Positions 46,579-56,067 of a stretch of 64,000 nt of DNA are shown piece after piece. The stretch's first letter is position 1, and each line of letters begins with the position of its first letter. The notes under the pieces are model-generated. The model searched no databases, was not told where the DNA came from, and saw only the letters and a program-made list of their open reading frames with translations. The position numbers and the translations under genes were made by a program. The DNA comes from Pseudomonas putida (lineage in GTDB: Bacteria > Pseudomonadota > Gammaproteobacteria > Pseudomonadales > Pseudomonadaceae): positions 83,317 through 147,316 of the forward strand of contig NZ_BSKJ01000014.1 of the NCBI RefSeq assembly GCF_030159595.1. Direction: 5' to 3'.

Positions 46579-48225
46579 ATGCCATCAGCCGATTCTGTCT
46601 TCGATTATGTGGTCGTAGGGGCCGGTCCCGCCGGTTGCCTGCTGGCCAATCGTTTGTCCGCCGACCCTTCCTGCCGCGTTCTGCTGCTGGAAGCGGGTGG
46701 CCGCGACAACTATCCCTGGATTCACATTCCCGTCGGCTATCTCTATTGCATCGGCAACCCGCGCACCGACTGGTGCTTCAAGACCGAGGCCCAGCCTGGC
46801 CTTGGCGGTCGCGCCCTGGGCTACCCGCGTGGCAAGGTTCTCGGTGGTTGTTCTTCGATTAACGGCATGATCTACATGCGTGGCCAGGCCGCTGACTATG
46901 ACCGCTGGGCCGAGCAAGGCAATGACGGCTGGGCCTGGAAGGATGTGCTGCCGCTGTTCAAGGCCAGCGAAAACCACTTTGCCGGCGCCAGCGAGCACCA
47001 TGGCGGTGGAGGTGAGTGGCGGGTCGAACGCCAGCGCTACAGCTGGCCGATCCTCGATGCCTTCCGCGATGCTGCCGAGCAAAGTGGCATCGGTAAAGTC
47101 GACGACTTCAACACGGGTGACAACCAAGGCTGTGGATACTTTCAGGTCAACCAGCGCAGCGGCGTGCGCTGGAACGCCTCCAAAGCCTTCCTGCGACCGA
47201 TCAGGGACCGCGCCAACCTTACCGTGCTGACGGGCGTACAGGTTGACCAGGTACTGCTCAACAACACCCGGGCGCGCGCCGTGAAAGCGTTTTGGCAAGG
47301 CGCCTGGCACGAGTTTGCGGCGCGTCGCGAAATCATCCTGTGTGCTGGCGCCGTCGGTTCACCTGGCATTTTGCAGCGCTCCGGCATCGGCCCGCGTCAG
47401 CTGCTGGAAGGCCTGGGTATCGGTGTACGCCACGATATGCCGGGCGTGGGTGGCAACCTTCAGGACCACCTGCAACTGCGCCTGATCTACCAGATCCGCA
47501 ACACCCGCACCTTGAATCAGATGGCCAACAGCCTGTGGGGCAAGATGGGCATGGGCCTGCGCTACCTCTATGACCGCAGTGGTCCGCTGGCCATGGCGCC
47601 GAGTCAACTGGGTGCATTTGTGCGTTCAAGCCCGGATCAGGCCACTGCCAACCTGCAGTACCATGTGCAACCGCTGTCACTGGAGCGCTTCGGTGAGCCG
47701 TTGCATCAGTTTCCGGCTTTCACCGCTTCGGTGTGCAACCTGCGTCCGGTCAGCCGAGGTCGTATCGACATCCGCAGCACCGACATGAACAGCACGCCGC
47801 TGATCGACCCCAATTACCTCAGCGACCCACAGGACCTGCGCGTCGCTGCCGATGCCATCCGCCTTACCCGACGCATCGTCCAGGCCCCTGCCCTTGCGGC
47901 GTTCGAGCCCAAGGAATACCTGCCCGGCTCGGCCCTGCAAACCGAGCAAGAGCTGTTCGACGCTGCCGGCAAGATTGGCACTACCATCTTCCACCCGGTC
48001 GGTACCTGCCGCATGGGCTCCGGTGCCCTGGACGTTGTGGATAACCAGCTGCGCGTACACGGCATCCCCGGCCTGCGGGTGGCGGATGCTTCGATCATGC
48101 CGCAGATCACTTCCGGCAATACCTGTTCACCCACCCTGATGATCGCCGAGAAGGCGGCGCAACTGATTCTCAAAGGAGCTGCGACCCAAACCTATCTGAA
48201 TGAAGACGCGTTACCGACGCCCTGA
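46579..48225 (+). CDS. GMC-family FAD dehydrogenase (choline dehydrogenase-like)
   Basis: 548 residues from ATG 46579 (CGAGG upstream; a TTG two codons earlier is possible). FAD motif VVVGAGPAGCLLANRLS, the GMC signatures PRGKVLGGCSSINGMIYMRG and GSPGILQRSGIGP, catalytic region HPVGTCRMG and C-terminal SGNTCSPTLMIAEKAA. It oxidises a primary alcohol to an aldehyde. It resembles BetA, but no betaine aldehyde dehydrogenase gene is adjacent and the KT2440 homologue at this locus has no firmly known substrate. Likely regulated by the divergent LysR protein. Confidence 0.9.
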   Translation: MPSADSVFDYVVVGAGPAGCLLANRLSADPSCRVLLLEAGGRDNYPWIHIPVGYLYCIGNPRTDWCFKTEAQPGLGGRALGYPRGKVLGGCSSINGMIYMRGQAADYDRWAEQGNDGWAWKDVLPLFKASENHFAGASEHHGGGGEWRVERQRYSWPILDAFRDAAEQSGIGKVDDFNTGDNQGCGYFQVNQRSGVRWNASKAFLRPIRDRANLTVLTGVQVDQVLLNNTRARAVKAFWQGAWHEFAARREIILCAGAVGSPGILQRSGIGPRQLLEGLGIGVRHDMPGVGGNLQDHLQLRLIYQIRNTRTLNQMANSLWGKMGMGLRYLYDRSGPLAMAPSQLGAFVRSSPDQATANLQYHVQPLSLERFGEPLHQFPAFTASVCNLRPVSRGRIDIRSTDMNSTPLIDPNYLSDPQDLRVAADAIRLTRRIVQAPALAAFEPKEYLPGSALQTEQELFDAAGKIGTTIFHPVGTCRMGSGALDVVDNQLRVHGIPGLRVADASIMPQITSGNTCSPTLMIAEKAAQLILKGAATQTYLNEDALPTP

Positions 48226-48322
48226 CCTGGGTGCGTGCAGTACCGGCGGCTTGCGGTCAGAGGCTGCCGACAGTGGAACAACAAGAATAATCACTGTGGC
48301 CTGCGGGCCGAGGACAGCAACG

Positions 48323-49942
48323 ATGTCGGATTACATCCAAGAGCAGGGTGCGGCGGCCAGCAGCTCCAGTCGCCGTGAAGAACGCAAGATCATTTTCGCG
48401 TCATCCCTCGGGACGGTTTTCGAGTGGTATGACTTTTTTCTCTATGGCGCGTTGGCAGCGGTCATCAGCAAGCAGTTCTTCGCTGGGGTGAACGACACCA
48501 CCGCCTTTATCTTCGCCCTCATGGCCTTTGCTGCCGGCTTCCTGGTGCGGCCATTCGGTGCGCTGGTGTTTGGTCGCCTGGGCGACATGATCGGGCGCAA
48601 GTACACCTTCCTGGTCACCATTGTGCTGATGGGGCTGTCCACCTTTGCGGTAGGCTTGCTGCCCACTTATGCCAGCATCGGCATCGCCGCACCGATCATC
48701 CTCGTGATCCTGCGCATGCTGCAGGGGCTGGCGCTGGGCGGTGAGTATGGTGGTGCTGCCACCTATGTGGCTGAGCATGCGCCACCTGGCAAACGTGGCT
48801 TCCACACCGGTTTCATCCAGTCCACCGCCACCCTTGGCCTGCTGTTGTCGCTGCTGGTGGTACTGGGCAGCCGCTATATCAGCGGCGACCAGTTCGAAAC
48901 CTGGGGCTGGCGCCTGCCGTTCCTGCTGTCGATCGTGCTGCTGGCCATCTCCACCTGGATTCGTATGAGCATGCACGAATCGCCGGCGTTCGTGAAAATG
49001 AAGGCTCAGGGCAAGATCAGCAAATCGCCGATCCGTGAGTCGTTCACCTCCTGGCCAAACCTGAAAGTGGTGCTTACCGCGCTGTTCAGCATCAACGCCG
49101 GGCAAGCCGTGACCTTCTACACGGCGCAGTTCTATGTGCTGTTCTTCATGACGCAGATGCTGAAGATGGACCCGGCCCAGGCCAATACCTTGCTGATCAT
49201 CAGCGTGGTGATTGGTGCGCCGTTCTTCGTGTTCTTCGGCTGGTTGTCCGACCGTATCGGCCGCAAGCCTATCCTGATGCTCGGCCTGCTGCTGGCCACG
49301 GTGCTCTACTTCCCGCTGTTCAAGGCCCTGAGCCATTACGCCAACCCACAGATTGACGCTGCCAGTCGTCAGGCGCCGATCGTGGTTACCGCCGACCCCC
49401 AAGGCTGCACCTTCCAGTTCGACCCCGTAGGCAAGGCACGTTTCGACAGCCCGTGCGACAAGGTCAAGACGTTCCTGGTCAAGCAGGGCCTGCCGTACAA
49501 ATCGGTGAGCGTGGCGGGCAGTGATGTAGTGGTGAATATCGGCGACAAGGCCATCAATGGCTACGACGAAACCGCCATGCGCGCGGCAATCGAGCAGGCG
49601 GGCTACCCAGCCAAGGCCGATCCGGCACAGGTCAACCAAGTGATGGTGGTGGTGCTGATCGTGGCGATGATCCTGATCGCGACCATGACCTATGGCCCGC
49701 TGGCGGCAGTGATGGTCGAGCTGTTCCCGACCCGTATCCGCTATACCTCGATGTCACTGCCCTACCACATTGGCAATGGCTGGTTTGGCGGCTTCCTGCC
49801 AACGGTATCGTTCGCGCTGGTGGTATACACCGGGGATATCTTCTACGGGTTGTGGTACCCGATATTGGTGACCGGAGTCAGCCTGGTGGTGGGGATCTTC
49901 TGCCTGAAAGAAACCAAGGACGTGGATATCGACAAGGTTTGA
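48323..49942 (+). CDS. MHS-family MFS transporter with a large extra loop
   Basis: 539 residues from ATG 48323 (GAGGA upstream). Twelve hydrophobic spans; the loop motif GRLGDMIGRKYTF after span 2 is the metabolite:H+ symporter (ShiA/ProP-like) signature, and SDRIGRKPILM marks the second half. Between about residues 335 and 440 a soluble insert of roughly 100 residues with two Cys (PQGCTFQF, DSPCDKV) interrupts the usual topology, making the protein about 100 residues longer than typical MHS carriers. It is downstream of the GMC dehydrogenase and may import its substrate. Confidence 0.88.
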   Translation: MSDYIQEQGAAASSSSRREERKIIFASSLGTVFEWYDFFLYGALAAVISKQFFAGVNDTTAFIFALMAFAAGFLVRPFGALVFGRLGDMIGRKYTFLVTIVLMGLSTFAVGLLPTYASIGIAAPIILVILRMLQGLALGGEYGGAATYVAEHAPPGKRGFHTGFIQSTATLGLLLSLLVVLGSRYISGDQFETWGWRLPFLLSIVLLAISTWIRMSMHESPAFVKMKAQGKISKSPIRESFTSWPNLKVVLTALFSINAGQAVTFYTAQFYVLFFMTQMLKMDPAQANTLLIISVVIGAPFFVFFGWLSDRIGRKPILMLGLLLATVLYFPLFKALSHYANPQIDAASRQAPIVVTADPQGCTFQFDPVGKARFDSPCDKVKTFLVKQGLPYKSVSVAGSDVVVNIGDKAINGYDETAMRAAIEQAGYPAKADPAQVNQVMVVVLIVAMILIATMTYGPLAAVMVELFPTRIRYTSMSLPYHIGNGWFGGFLPTVSFALVVYTGDIFYGLWYPILVTGVSLVVGIFCLKETKDVDIDKV

Positions 49943-49958
49943 TGCTGTCCACACGCCA

Positions 49959-49992
49959 TAAAAAAACCGGCTGTAAAAGCCGGTTTTTTTAT
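49959..49992 (+). terminator. Rho-independent terminator after the MHS transporter
   Basis: AAAAACCGGCT and AGCCGGTTTTTTT pair around a TGTAAA loop, with A/T runs on both sides, 20 bp after the stop. Confidence 0.93.
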
Positions 49993-50119
49993 GCCCAGAA
50001 AAAACTTATGCACGATTTTCAGAAAAATGTCATACACAGAAATAAACAGCTAATTCAACTACTTAGCAATCACTTCAAGCATTACATTGAAAAATTGCTC
50101 ACAAGTTATCCACAGATGA

Positions 50120-50890
50120 TCAAGCAGTCTGTTCCTGAGGTTTTTCTGCTGCTGGAGGCAGCGAACCCATGGCCCGCTGGGTCGCTTCGTTCCACGCCGC
50201 AGCGCGGTCGTTGAGCTCGGCAATGGCACGAGGTCCGCTGCCATTGGCGTACATCGGCTCGCCAATCACCACCTCGATGGTGCCGGCGCGCTTGCCCCAA
50301 CCGGTCTTTGGCCAGAACTTGCCAGCATTGTGGGCAATCGGCAGCACCGGCAGCCCGGCATTCACCGCCAGTGCGGTACCGCCGCGGGAGAACTTGCCCA
50401 CAGTGCCGAACGGCACGCGGGTGCCTTCCGGGAAGATCAGCACCCAGGTCTTCTGCTTGAGCAGCTCGTCACCCTTGCTTGCCACTTGGCGCAGCGCTTC
50501 CTTGGGGTTGTCGCGGTTGATGGCGATCGGCCGCAGCATGGCCATGGCCCAGCCGAAGAATGGCACATACAGCAGCTCGCGCTTGAGCACTTGGCTCAGC
50601 GGCGAGAAGTACTGGGACAGGAAGAACGTTTCCCAGGTGCTCTGGTGGTTCGACAGGATCACGCAAGGCTCAGCCGGCACGTTCTCGGCACCCGTGATCT
50701 TGTAGTCGATGCCAAGGATGGTGCGCACCAGGAACAGCGCGCAGCGGCACCAGTACACGTTGATGAACGTGTAGCGCTTGGGGAACGACAAAAACGGCGC
50801 GATGAAGAAGCTCAGCGAGCACCACAGCAGCGAACTGGTGCCCAGTAGCAGGTAAAAAAGAAAGACTCTGATCGCCTGCAGGATCGACAT
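50120..50890 (-). CDS. plsC: 1-acyl-sn-glycerol-3-phosphate acyltransferase
   Basis: 256 residues from ATG 50890 (a start five codons earlier is possible). An N-terminal membrane segment (VFLFYLLLGTSSLLWCSLSF) and the acyltransferase motifs NHQSTWET, the central VPFFGWAMAMLRPIAINRDN, FPEGTR and LPVLPIAHNAG. It makes phosphatidic acid from lysophosphatidic acid. The first motif is H-x4-E instead of the usual H-x4-D. At 127 bp to the MHS gene, its downstream side is AT-rich with a DnaA 9-mer overlapping the region just past its stop. Confidence 0.88.
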   Translation of the reverse strand: MSILQAIRVFLFYLLLGTSSLLWCSLSFFIAPFLSFPKRYTFINVYWCRCALFLVRTILGIDYKITGAENVPAEPCVILSNHQSTWETFFLSQYFSPLSQVLKRELLYVPFFGWAMAMLRPIAINRDNPKEALRQVASKGDELLKQKTWVLIFPEGTRVPFGTVGKFSRGGTALAVNAGLPVLPIAHNAGKFWPKTGWGKRAGTIEVVIGEPMYANGSGPRAIAELNDRAAAWNEATQRAMGSLPPAAEKPQEQTA

Positions 50891-50925
50891 AGTGGCTTGT
50901 ACCATTGCGGGTCATGCCCGCCTGA

Positions 50926-50947
50926 GAAAAATGCGCCCGAAGGCGCA
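50926..50947 (-). terminator. Terminator between gmhB and plsC
   Basis: TGCGCC/GGCGCA stem with a UUCG tetraloop on the minus strand, followed by five T. It lies just after gmhB and before plsC, so plsC expression needs read-through or its own promoter. Confidence 0.7.
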
Positions 50948-50951
50948 CTGT

Positions 50952-51479
50952 TTAAATTAGTTCTCTGGCGATAGCTGCCAGATCGTCGAAAATCAGTGTG
51001 TTTTCCGGAACACCCTTTTCCAGGGTCCGCTCGCCCTTGCCGGTTTTTACCAACACGGGTTGTGCACCGACGGCCAGGGCGGCCTCCAGGTCACCTTTGC
51101 TGTCGCCAACAAACCAGACGCCTTCTAGGCCAACCTGGTAATGCTCGGCGATCGCCCGCAGCATGCCAGGCTTGGGTTTGCGGCAATCGCACCCCTCGTC
51201 CGGGCCGTGCGGGCAATACACGATGTGGCCCACCTCACCACCCTGCTCGGCCACCAGCACGCGCAGGCGCGCGTGCATGGCCTCCAGGGTTGCCAGTGTG
51301 TAGTAGCCACGCGCAATGCCAGACTGGTTGGTGGCTACGGCCACCGTCCAGCCCGTTTTGCTCAACTGCGCGATCGCTTCGACCGAGCCCGGGATCGGCA
51401 CCCACTCGTCCAGCGTCTTGATGTAGGCGTCGGAGTCGTAGTTGATCACTCCGTCACGGTCGAGAATCAGCAGTTTCAA
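50952..51479 (-). CDS. gmhB: D-glycero-beta-D-manno-heptose-1,7-bisphosphate 7-phosphatase
   Basis: 175 residues, a HAD phosphatase: LDRDGVINYDSDAY (nucleophile and acid Asp), TNQSGIARG, the zinc-binding CPHGPDEGCDCRKPKPGM and VGDSKGDLEAA. It removes the 7-phosphate in ADP-heptose synthesis for the LPS core. It lies 3 bp after glyS. Confidence 0.95.
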   Translation of the reverse strand: MKLLILDRDGVINYDSDAYIKTLDEWVPIPGSVEAIAQLSKTGWTVAVATNQSGIARGYYTLATLEAMHARLRVLVAEQGGEVGHIVYCPHGPDEGCDCRKPKPGMLRAIAEHYQVGLEGVWFVGDSKGDLEAALAVGAQPVLVKTGKGERTLEKGVPENTLIFDDLAAIARELI

Positions 51480-51482
51480 GGC

Positions 51483-53534
51483 TTACCCCAGCAGCGAAAT
51501 GTCAGCCACGCCCAAGAACAGGCCGCGCAGGCGGCTGAGCAGGGCATAACGGTTGGCGCGTACCTTGGCGTCTTCGGCGTTGACCATCACCGCCTCGAAG
51601 AAGGCGTCGACCGGGTCACGCAGGGCGGCGAGGCGGGCCAGCGACTCGCTGTACTGGCGTGCAGCAGCCATCGGTTGCACGGCCTGGTCGGCCTGCTGGA
51701 TGGCCGAGTACAGGGAGAACTCGTTGGCATTGTCGAAGTACTTCGGCTCGACCTGTTCGGCGATGGCGCCTTCGGCCTTGCTCAGCAGGTTCGACACACG
51801 CTTGTTCACCGCGGCCAGGGCCTCGGCTTCTGGCAGCTTGCGGAAGGCCTGCACGGCCTGTACACGCTGGTCGAAGTCCAGGGCGGAGCCTGGCTGCAGG
51901 GCACGTACCGACAGGTAAGTGGCCACATCGATGCCTTCGTCTTCGTAACGCGCACGCAGGCGGTCGAAGATGAATTCCAGCACCTGTTCCGACAAGCCGG
52001 CAGCCTTGACCTTGGCACCAAACTGCTTGACCGCGAACTCGACCGCACCGGTCAGGTTCAGGTCCAGCTGCTTCTCGATCAGGATGCGCAGCACGCCCAG
52101 GGCGGCACGGCGCAGTGCGTACGGGTCTTTGCTGCCGGTGGGCAGCATGCCGATACCGAAGATACCGACCAGGGTGTCGAGCTTGTCGGCGATGGCCACG
52201 GCAGCACCGGTGAGGGTCTGCGGCAGCTCGGCGCCAGCACCGCGCGGCATGTACTGCTCGTTCAGGGCCAGGGCGACGTCTTGCGGCTCACCGTCGTTGA
52301 GCGCGTAGTAGTAACCGGCAACACCCTGCATCTCAGGGAATTCACCGACCATCTCGGTGGCCAGGTCGCACTTCGACAGCAGGCCGGCACGACCGGCACG
52401 CTGGGCGTCGCCGCCGATCAGCGGAGCGATGAAGGCGGCCAGTTTGGAAACGCGCTCGGCCTTGTCGTACACGGTACCCAGCTGAGCCTGGAACACCACG
52501 TTCTTGAGGCGTTCGTTGAAGGTTTCCAGCGGCTGCTTCTTGTCCTGCTTGAAGAAGAACTCGGCGTCGGTCAGGCGCGGGCGCACGACTTTCTCGTTGC
52601 CTTGCACGATCTGCTTCGGGTCGCGGCTCTCAACGTTGGCCACGGTGATGAAGCGCGGCAGCAGCTTGCCTTCGCTGTCCAGCAGGCAGAAGTACTTCTG
52701 GTTGTCCTGCATGGTGGTAATCAGGGCTTCTTGTGGCACTTCGAGGAAACGCTCCTCGAACGAGCACACCAGCGGCACCGGCCACTCGACCAGGGCCGTC
52801 ACTTCGTCCAGCAGCGCAGGCGGCACGATGGCGGTGCCTTCCTGCTGCATGGCCAGCTCGGCGGTACGCTTGTTGATCAGCTCACGGCGCTCGGCGAAGT
52901 CGGCCAGCACATAGGCTTTGCGCAGGTCTTCGACGTAGTTGGCCGGGGTGGTGATGACCACATTTTCCGGGTGGTGGAAGCGATGACCACGGGATTCGCG
53001 GCCGGCCTTCTGGGACAGGATGGTGCAGTCGACCACTTGGTCGCCCAGCAGCATCACCAGCCATTGAGTCGGGCGTACGAACTCTTCACGGCTGGCCGCC
53101 CAGCGCATGCGCTTGGGAATCGGCAGGTCGTTCAGCGAATCTTCGACGATGGTTGGCAGCAGGCCGACGGTGGACTTGCCTGGGATGTGCTGGGAGAAGC
53201 GCAGCTTGGGGCCGCTCTGGTCGATTTCAGCCAGCTCCACGCCGCACTTCTTGGCGAAGCCCAGGGCAGCCTGGGTCGGTTCGCCGTCTTTGAAAGCAGC
53301 CTGCAGGGGTGGGCCGTCGATATTGATGCTGCGGTCAGGCTGCTGCACGTCCAGCTGGCGGATCAGCACGGCCAGGCGGCGCGGCGCGGCGTAAACCTGC
53401 TTGCCGGTGTAGTTCAGGCCAGCGGCCTGCAGGCCTTTCTCGATACCGGCCAGGAAGGCTTCGCCGAGGCTGGCGAGGGCCTTGGGTGGCAGCTCTTCGG
53501 TGCCCAGTTCTACCAGGAAATCTTGAGCACTCAT
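51483..53534 (-). CDS. glyS: Glycine-tRNA ligase beta subunit
   Basis: 683 residues. Starts MSAQDFLVELGTEELPPKALASLG, the beta-subunit opening; it contains the HD-like region and ends with the tRNA-binding DALR domain. It works as alpha2beta2 with GlyQ. The start ATG overlaps the glyQ stop (ATGA). Confidence 0.97.
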   Translation of the reverse strand: MSAQDFLVELGTEELPPKALASLGEAFLAGIEKGLQAAGLNYTGKQVYAAPRRLAVLIRQLDVQQPDRSINIDGPPLQAAFKDGEPTQAALGFAKKCGVELAEIDQSGPKLRFSQHIPGKSTVGLLPTIVEDSLNDLPIPKRMRWAASREEFVRPTQWLVMLLGDQVVDCTILSQKAGRESRGHRFHHPENVVITTPANYVEDLRKAYVLADFAERRELINKRTAELAMQQEGTAIVPPALLDEVTALVEWPVPLVCSFEERFLEVPQEALITTMQDNQKYFCLLDSEGKLLPRFITVANVESRDPKQIVQGNEKVVRPRLTDAEFFFKQDKKQPLETFNERLKNVVFQAQLGTVYDKAERVSKLAAFIAPLIGGDAQRAGRAGLLSKCDLATEMVGEFPEMQGVAGYYYALNDGEPQDVALALNEQYMPRGAGAELPQTLTGAAVAIADKLDTLVGIFGIGMLPTGSKDPYALRRAALGVLRILIEKQLDLNLTGAVEFAVKQFGAKVKAAGLSEQVLEFIFDRLRARYEDEGIDVATYLSVRALQPGSALDFDQRVQAVQAFRKLPEAEALAAVNKRVSNLLSKAEGAIAEQVEPKYFDNANEFSLYSAIQQADQAVQPMAAARQYSESLARLAALRDPVDAFFEAVMVNAEDAKVRANRYALLSRLRGLFLGVADISLLG

Positions 53535-54478
53535 TGTGCAGCCTCCAGCTTAGCCAACACTTCGTCACGCAGTTCAGGGGTGGCCATCGGGAAGCCCAGG
53601 CGTGCGCGGGCTTGCAGATAGCTTTGCGCCACGTCCCGGGCCAGGGTACGCACGCGCAGGATGTAACGCTGGCGCTCGGTCACCGAGATGGCGCGGCGAG
53701 CGTCCAGCAGGTTGAAGGTGTGCGAAGCCTTCAGGACCATTTCATAGGTCGGCAGCGGCAGGTCCAGCTTGATCAGACGGTTCGCTTCGCTTTCGTAGAA
53801 GTCGAACAGTTCGAACAGCTTGTCGACGTTGGCGTGTTCGAAGTTGTAGGTCGACTGCTCCACCTCGTTCTGGTGGAACACGTCGCCGTAGGTAACCTTG
53901 CCGAACGGGCCGTCGGCCCACACCAGGTCGTACACCGAGTCGACGCCCTGGATGTACATGGCCAGGCGCTCCAGGCCGTAGGTGATCTCACCGGTGACCG
54001 GGTAGCACTCGATGCCACCTACTTGCTGGAAGTAGGTGAACTGGGTGACTTCCATGCCGTTGAGCCAGATTTCCCAGCCCAGACCCCAGGCGCCGAGGGT
54101 AGGCGATTCCCAGTTGTCTTCGACGAAACGGATGTCGTGTACCAGCGGGTCCAGGCCGATGGCTTTCAGCGAGCCAAGGTACAGCTCCTGGAAGTTGGCC
54201 GGGTTCGGCTTGAGCACTACCTGGAACTGGTAGTAGTGCTGCAGGCGGTTTGGGTTTTCGCCATACCGCCCGTCGGCAGGGCGACGGCTAGGCTGCACAT
54301 AGGCGGCGTTCCAGGTCTCTGGGCCGACGGCGCGCAGGAACGTGGCGGTATGGAAAGTGCCGGCGCCTACTTCCATATCGTAGGGCTGAAGCACCACACA
54401 ACCTTGAGCTGCCCAGTAGTTCTGCAGGGCGAGGATCAGGTCTTGGAAGGTACGCACGGCTGGCGTAGGCTGGCTCAC
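53531..54478 (-). CDS. glyQ: Glycine-tRNA ligase alpha subunit
   Basis: 315 residues from the GTG at 54478 with AGG seven bases before it; a second GTG at 54487 has no ribosome site. TFQDLILALQNYWAAQGCVV and FHTATFLRAVGPE identify the class II catalytic alpha subunit that forms glycyl-adenylate. It diverges from tag across 83 bp. Confidence 0.97.
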   Translation of the reverse strand: MSQPTPAVRTFQDLILALQNYWAAQGCVVLQPYDMEVGAGTFHTATFLRAVGPETWNAAYVQPSRRPADGRYGENPNRLQHYYQFQVVLKPNPANFQELYLGSLKAIGLDPLVHDIRFVEDNWESPTLGAWGLGWEIWLNGMEVTQFTYFQQVGGIECYPVTGEITYGLERLAMYIQGVDSVYDLVWADGPFGKVTYGDVFHQNEVEQSTYNFEHANVDKLFELFDFYESEANRLIKLDLPLPTYEMVLKASHTFNLLDARRAISVTERQRYILRVRTLARDVAQSYLQARARLGFPMATPELRDEVLAKLEAAQ

Positions 54479-54561
54479 GAAATTCACCTGTATCTGGGGA
54501 TGCGGATGTAAAGAGCGGGAGTATAACCTGATTCGCCTCGCCCTCTACTCATTGGAGCCTT

Positions 54562-55113
54562 ATGCCACGCTGCTTTTGGTGTACCGACGATCCGTTGTAC
54601 CAGGCCTACCACGACCAGGAATGGGGAACGCCACAGCGTGACCCGGCGTTGCTCTTCGAGATGCTTTTGCTCGAAGGGTTCCAGGCGGGGCTTTCGTGGA
54701 TCACCGTTTTGCGTAAACGCGAGCGATACCGTCAGGTTATGTACGGCTTCGATCCGGCGCAGCTTGCCGACATGAGTGACGAACGTATCGAAGAATTGAT
54801 GCAAGATGCCGGCATTATCCGCAATCGCCTCAAGCTCAAGGCTGCGCGGCGCAATGCCCAGGCCTGGCTGGCGGTAGATAACCCTGCCACATGGTTATGG
54901 TCGTTCGTTGGCGGTGTGCCGAAGATCAACCATTTCACGGGCCGCAGCGAGGTTCCGGCGGTTACCGATGAAGCCAAGGCCATGAGCAAGGCCCTGCAGA
55001 AAGCCGGCTTCACCTTTGTCGGCCCGACCATCTGCTACGCCTTCATGCAGGCCACTGGCATGGTCATGGACCACACCACCGATTGTGATCGTTACGCCGC
55101 CTTGTTGCGCTGA
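54562..55113 (+). CDS. tag: DNA-3-methyladenine glycosylase I
   Basis: 183 residues. Zinc ligands as in E. coli Tag: Cys4 and His17 at the N-terminus (MPRCFWCTDDPLYQAYHDQEW) and H-x3-C in DHTTDC near the C-terminus. The catalytic Glu lies in LLLEGFQAGLSW. It excises 3-methyladenine from alkylated DNA. 41 bp before lpxL. Confidence 0.95.
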   Translation: MPRCFWCTDDPLYQAYHDQEWGTPQRDPALLFEMLLLEGFQAGLSWITVLRKRERYRQVMYGFDPAQLADMSDERIEELMQDAGIIRNRLKLKAARRNAQAWLAVDNPATWLWSFVGGVPKINHFTGRSEVPAVTDEAKAMSKALQKAGFTFVGPTICYAFMQATGMVMDHTTDCDRYAALLR

Positions 55114-55154
55114 GGGGTTACAATGCGCGCCTTGCTGAAATAAGGAATTCGCCT

Positions 55155-56042
55155 GTGGAAAAGTTCAAGGGCGCCCTGATGGTCGGGGTGCTGCGCCTGT
55201 TTGCCAAGCTGCCCTGGGGCGCTGTGCAGCGCGTCGGTGCGGGTATTGGCTGGTTGATGTGGAAGATCCCCAACAGTTCGCGCAACGTGGTGCGGATCAA
55301 CCTGGCCAAGTGTTTCCCCGAGATGGACCCGGATGCCCGTGAGCAGCTGGTTGGCCAGGCGCTGCGGGATATCGGCAAATCCTTTGTCGAAAGTGCCTGT
55401 GCCTGGATCTGGCCGCCGCAGCGTTCACTGGAGCTGGTCAAGGAAGTGCATGGACTGGAAGTGCTGGAGCAGGCGCTGGCCTCTGGCAAGGGCGTGGTGG
55501 GTATCACCAGCCACCTGGGCAACTGGGAAGTGCTGAACCACTTCTACTGCAACCAGTGCAAACCGATCATCTTTTATCGCCCGCCCAAGCTGAAGGCGGT
55601 GGATGACCTGCTGCGTGAGCAACGGGTGCAGATGGGCAACCGCGTGGCGCCTTCGACCAAGGAAGGCATCCTCAGCGTGATCAAGGAAGTGCGCCGGGGT
55701 GGCCAGGTGGGTATTCCTGCGGACCCGGAGCCGGCGGAATCGGCAGGGGTGTTCGTGCCGTTCCTGGGCACTCAGGCGCTGACCAGCAAGTTCGTGCCGA
55801 ACATGCTGGCTGGCGGCAAAGCGGTGGGGGTATTCCTGCATGCCTTGCGGCTGCCGGATGGCTCGGGCTTCAAGGTGTTCCTGGAGGCTGCGCCGGAGGA
55901 GATGTACAGCACCGACGTGACTGAGGCGGCGGCGGCCATGAGCAAGGTGGTTGAGCGCTATGTGCGCGAATACCCGAGCCAGTACATGTGGAGCATGAAG
56001 CGCTTCAAGAAGCGCCCGGCGGGCGAGCCGCGCTGGTATTGA
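55155..56042 (+). CDS. lpxL: Lipid A lauroyl/myristoyl acyltransferase (LpxL/HtrB family)
   Basis: 295 residues from the GTG at 55155 (AAGGAA upstream). The H-x4-E motif HLGNWE (about residue 120) and the later VGIPADPEPAE segment are the LABP acyltransferase signatures. It adds a secondary acyl chain to lipid A at the inner membrane. Which of the LpxL/LpxM paralogues it represents cannot be settled here. A GGGGCGC/GCGCCCC hairpin (56050-56066) lies just past the stop. Confidence 0.9.
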   Translation: MEKFKGALMVGVLRLFAKLPWGAVQRVGAGIGWLMWKIPNSSRNVVRINLAKCFPEMDPDAREQLVGQALRDIGKSFVESACAWIWPPQRSLELVKEVHGLEVLEQALASGKGVVGITSHLGNWEVLNHFYCNQCKPIIFYRPPKLKAVDDLLREQRVQMGNRVAPSTKEGILSVIKEVRRGGQVGIPADPEPAESAGVFVPFLGTQALTSKFVPNMLAGGKAVGVFLHALRLPDGSGFKVFLEAAPEEMYSTDVTEAAAAMSKVVERYVREYPSQYMWSMKRFKKRPAGEPRWY

Positions 56043-56067
56043 GATTTGGGGGGCGCTTTGCGCCCCA

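Noticed and set aside
51141..53621. 826-codon open frame antisense to gmhB and glyS
   Set aside because: Covers two well-identified genes; no recognisable domains.
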